The position numbers and the translations under genes were made by a program. Shown one piece after another: positions 61,894-64,000 of a DNA stretch of 64,000 nt; within the stretch, counting starts at the first letter, position 1; every line of letters begins with the position of its first letter. This DNA is from Pelagibius litoralis. Lineage in GTDB: Bacteria; Pseudomonadota; Alphaproteobacteria; Kiloniellales; Kiloniellaceae. The stretch is taken from the NCBI RefSeq assembly GCF_011683915.1, contig NZ_JAAQPH010000004.1, forward strand, positions 186,001 to 250,000. Direction: 5' to 3'. The notes under the pieces were generated by a model that was not told the origin of the DNA, searched no databases, and was given only the letters and a program-made list of their open reading frames with translations.

Positions 61894-63495
61894 CTATTCT
61901 GCCGGTGTCCGGCTGCTGCCGGCCTGGCTTGCTGACTGATCGGCAGCCTGTGCCCGCGCCATTCTGCGCGCCATGCGCAGATCGCGAATCTCCGCAGACT
62001 CGTCTTCTCTCAAGGCTCGAAAGAATCCGACAAGCTGGAAGAACACGATGAAGGTGAAGGGAACCGCCCCGGTGATGGCCATGGCCTTGGCCACTGTCAC
62101 GCTACCGGAAACCAACACACCGAAAGTGATGGCAGCCATGATGATGCCCCACAGCAGCTTGGTCTTGGTATCCGGATTCAGGTTGCCGTTGGTTGTCATC
62201 ATGGAGACGACGAAAGTACCGGAGTCGGCACTGGTCACCAGGAAGATGAAGATCAGAATGATCGCCAGGATGTTCAGCAGCCCAGTACCGGGAAGATAGC
62301 TGAAGAAAGTGAACAGCGCCTTGGTGACGTCTTCGAAGACGACCTCGGCCAGGCCGCCGCCGCCGTTCATTTCGATGTACATGGAGGCGCCGCCGAAGAC
62401 AGCGAACCACAGCATGGAGAAGACCGTGGGGATCACCACGACGCCGATGCAGAACTCGCGAATGGTACGGCCGCGGCTGATGCGGGCGATGAAGATGCCG
62501 ACGAAGGGCCCCCAGGCAATCCACCAGATGAGGTAGGTCAGGGTCCAGCCGTGGGTCCAGCCGCGCAGGGAATCGTCATAGGAGAAAATCCGGAAAGAGA
62601 GAAGAACGAACTGGCTCAGGTAGTCGCCGATGGAATTGACGAAGGCATCGAGGATAAAGGTCGTCGGTCCGGCGAACAGCACCACCAGCATGATGACGAT
62701 GGCGATCACCATGTTGATGTTGGAGAGAATCTTGATGCCCTTGTCGACGCCGGTGCAGGCCGAGAGCAGGAAGCAGACGGTCATGACCACCAGAATGCCG
62801 ATGGCGATCGGCAGTGAACTCGGATCGGTGCCGAAGACTTCCGCCAGGCCGGAGCGCACCAGCAGCACACCCATGCCGAGCGAACCGGCGAGCCCGAAGA
62901 CCACGGCCATTACCGCCAGAACGTCGGACACCACCGCGACGCCGTGGGTCAGCTTGTCGCCAAGCAAGGGGCGCAGGGCATACTCGATGGGCGTCGACAC
63001 CATCGAGGGGGCGTTTTTGCGGAATACGAAGTAGGCGATCACCAGGGCGCAGACGCCGTAGATGGCCCAGGCGTGAAAACCCCAGTGCAGGTTGGTGATG
63101 ACGAAGGCCATGCGGGCCGCTTCGGCGGTCTGGCCTTCCATGCCCGGCGGTGAATAGAAGTGATACATCGGCTCGGCCACACCCCAGAACAGAAGGCCCG
63201 AACCCATGCCGCCGGCAAAAAGCATGGCAATCCAGGAGGCGGTGGAGAATTCCGGTTCCTCGTCGTCCCTGCCCAGTTTGATTTCGCCGTAGCGGCTGAC
63301 CGCCAGAAAAACCACGATGAAAACGAACATCGTGCAGGTCAGCATGAACAGCCAGTCAAGGTATTCCAGCGCCCCTGAGGTCAGGGCCACCGCAGCGCCG
63401 GTCACGTCGTCCGGCGCGACCACGCTCCAGACGCCGATGATGGCACTGAGGCCGACTGAAATGATGAGTACAAGGTTCTTGATTGGCATCCCCAC
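61894..63495 (-). CDS. BCCT-family betaine/choline/carnitine transporter
   Basis: This 533-residue secondary transporter has 12 predicted helices, the glycine-rich AGGMGSGLLFWGVAEPMYH of helix 3, LHWGFHAWAIYG of the conserved core and WWIAWGPFVGIFIARISRGR of helix 8. It imports betaine-type compatible solutes with Na+ or H+. Starts at 63495 (MGMPIKN) or two codons later (MPIKN) are both possible. It is 15 bp upstream of the two-domain binding protein, so they are probably co-expressed. Confidence 0.95.
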   Translation of the reverse strand: MGMPIKNLVLIISVGLSAIIGVWSVVAPDDVTGAAVALTSGALEYLDWLFMLTCTMFVFIVVFLAVSRYGEIKLGRDDEEPEFSTASWIAMLFAGGMGSGLLFWGVAEPMYHFYSPPGMEGQTAEAARMAFVITNLHWGFHAWAIYGVCALVIAYFVFRKNAPSMVSTPIEYALRPLLGDKLTHGVAVVSDVLAVMAVVFGLAGSLGMGVLLVRSGLAEVFGTDPSSLPIAIGILVVMTVCFLLSACTGVDKGIKILSNINMVIAIVIMLVVLFAGPTTFILDAFVNSIGDYLSQFVLLSFRIFSYDDSLRGWTHGWTLTYLIWWIAWGPFVGIFIARISRGRTIREFCIGVVVIPTVFSMLWFAVFGGASMYIEMNGGGGLAEVVFEDVTKALFTFFSYLPGTGLLNILAIILIFIFLVTSADSGTFVVSMMTTNGNLNPDTKTKLLWGIIMAAITFGVLVSGSVTVAKAMAITGAVPFTFIVFFQLVGFFRALREDESAEIRDLRMARRMARAQAADQSASQAGSSRTPAE

Positions 63496-63626
63496 GCCTC
63501 CCGTTCTCGGCGCTTTTCATCGCCGTGAAATTTTATGTCATTTTTGTTTTTCCGCTTGTTCGAAAGTTACCATGCGACGCGTGAACTGTCATCCGGTTGA
63601 ATCCTGGGGATAGATTCACTTTCGCA

Positions 63627-63654
63627 CGAGACAGCGTCCCGTGACGGTGTCTCG
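63627..63654. terminator. Stem-loop between the GNAT gene and the BCCT gene
   Basis: CGAGACA (63627-63633) pairs with TGTCTCG (63648-63654), with an inner CGTC/GACG stem. There is no T-run, so it could be a factor-dependent terminator or an RNA end-stabilising hairpin of the leftward GNAT gene. Confidence 0.4.
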
Positions 63655-63674
63655 GCAGCTCTTCAGGGGGATTT

Positions 63675-63702
63675 GCGCGACGCTCAGGGCGCGACGCTCA
63701 GG
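63675..63702. repeat. 14-bp tandem duplication over the GNAT stop codon
   Basis: GCGCGACGCTCAGG is present twice in direct tandem (63675-63688 and 63689-63702). The second copy contains the stop codon of the GNAT-type gene, so the duplication changes only sequence beyond the stop. Confidence 0.8.
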
Positions 63703-64000
63703 ACTGGGGCGGCGGGGCGAAGTTGCGGCGCAGATAGGCCGGTTGGAAGCCCGCCTTCACGATGTTTTTGAAGGAGTGTTGCGGATCGCCTTCAACCTCC
63801 TCGCCGGTGGCGGTTACCATGGTTCGGCAGTTGGCTTTCAGCGCATCTTCGATGCGGCGGCTGAGCAGGGCGGCCTGGCTGCCGCGCTGGCGATAGGCCG
63901 GGGCCGTCGCGCCCCAGTCGAACCAGGCCATGCCCTGGTCGATGAAAAGCGCGCCGGTGCCGGCCGGCGTATCGCCGTCGAAGGTCATGTAGAGCCGCCA
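63698..64000 (-). CDS. GNAT-family N-acetyltransferase, C-terminal part (5' end outside window)
   Basis: The frame is open to the end of the window, giving about the last 100 residues of a GNAT acetyltransferase. Visible is the beta4-alpha3 region: GATAPAYRQRGSQAALLSRR is motif A, where RQRGSQA is the pyrophosphate-binding loop of acetyl-CoA. KNIVKAGFQPAYLRRNF is the typical C-terminal strand. Its substrate is unknown. Confidence 0.85.
   Translation of the reverse strand, partial: WRLYMTFDGDTPAGTGALFIDQGMAWFDWGATAPAYRQRGSQAALLSRRIEDALKANCRTMVTATGEEVEGDPQHSFKNIVKAGFQPAYLRRNFAPPPQS

Overview
This is a high-GC chromosomal stretch packed with operons. It most likely comes from a free-living, metabolically versatile alphaproteobacterium, perhaps a Rhodospirillales-type marine or soil lineage. 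That placement is inferred from gene content: a narKGHJI-ppiC order, a canonical cox cluster, frc-like and smo-like sugar transporters, and BCCT and TRAP-like binding proteins. I saw no tRNA, rRNA, CRISPR array, prophage or insertion sequence.

Layout. 1-8696 (+): respiratory nitrate reductase operon (narK 3' end, narGHJI, a PpiC-type peptidyl-prolyl isomerase, a hemerythrin-like protein). 8800-9918: one small membrane protein and about 0.7 kb with no convincing gene. 9919-18034 (-): aerobic CO dehydrogenase cluster coxC-M-S-L-D-E-F. CoxL has the form I active-site motif AYRCSFR, and a MHYT-LytTR regulator is encoded upstream. 18254-25496: a LacI-controlled sugar ABC importer with two permeases, a tagatose/psicose-3-epimerase-type isomerase and a FrcK-like kinase. 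25489-34788: a SorC-type regulator diverging from a smoEFGK-like polyol ABC importer with two polyol dehydrogenases, a HAD phosphatase and an FGGY pentulokinase-like kinase. 34865-39435: a hypothetical secreted protein, a PAS histidine kinase, a cytochrome c-P460 fusion and a TetR regulator. 39534-45015: a possible small transcript, a leader ORF, an RlaP-like nucleotidyltransferase, a choline-kinase-like protein, a dimethylglycine/sarcosine-dehydrogenase-like FAD-GcvT fusion and a PEMT/ICMT-like methyltransferase. 45458-50460: a poorly described cluster with two DUF2589 paralogs, three proteins of unknown function, and a convergent pair made of a chymotrypsin-fold protease and a 74-aa partner. 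50659-57363: an M20 peptidase and a complete peptide-type ABC importer. 57347-59418: small conserved proteins and an amine-oxidoreductase. 59468-63495 (-): BCCT transporter, a two-domain binding protein anchored at both ends, and a universal stress protein. 63698-64000: the C-terminal part of a GNAT acetyltransferase.

How it fits together. The left end joins a dissimilatory nitrate reductase to an energy-yielding CO dehydrogenase, so CO oxidation with O2 or nitrate as acceptor is plausible. The middle is two adjacent sugar/polyol catabolic operons, each with its own regulator and a visible candidate operator. The right end handles methylated amines, peptides and compatible solutes. The DUF2589-protease cluster is the best candidate for an undescribed system. 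The BCCT/dual-binding-protein/Usp operon is the second.
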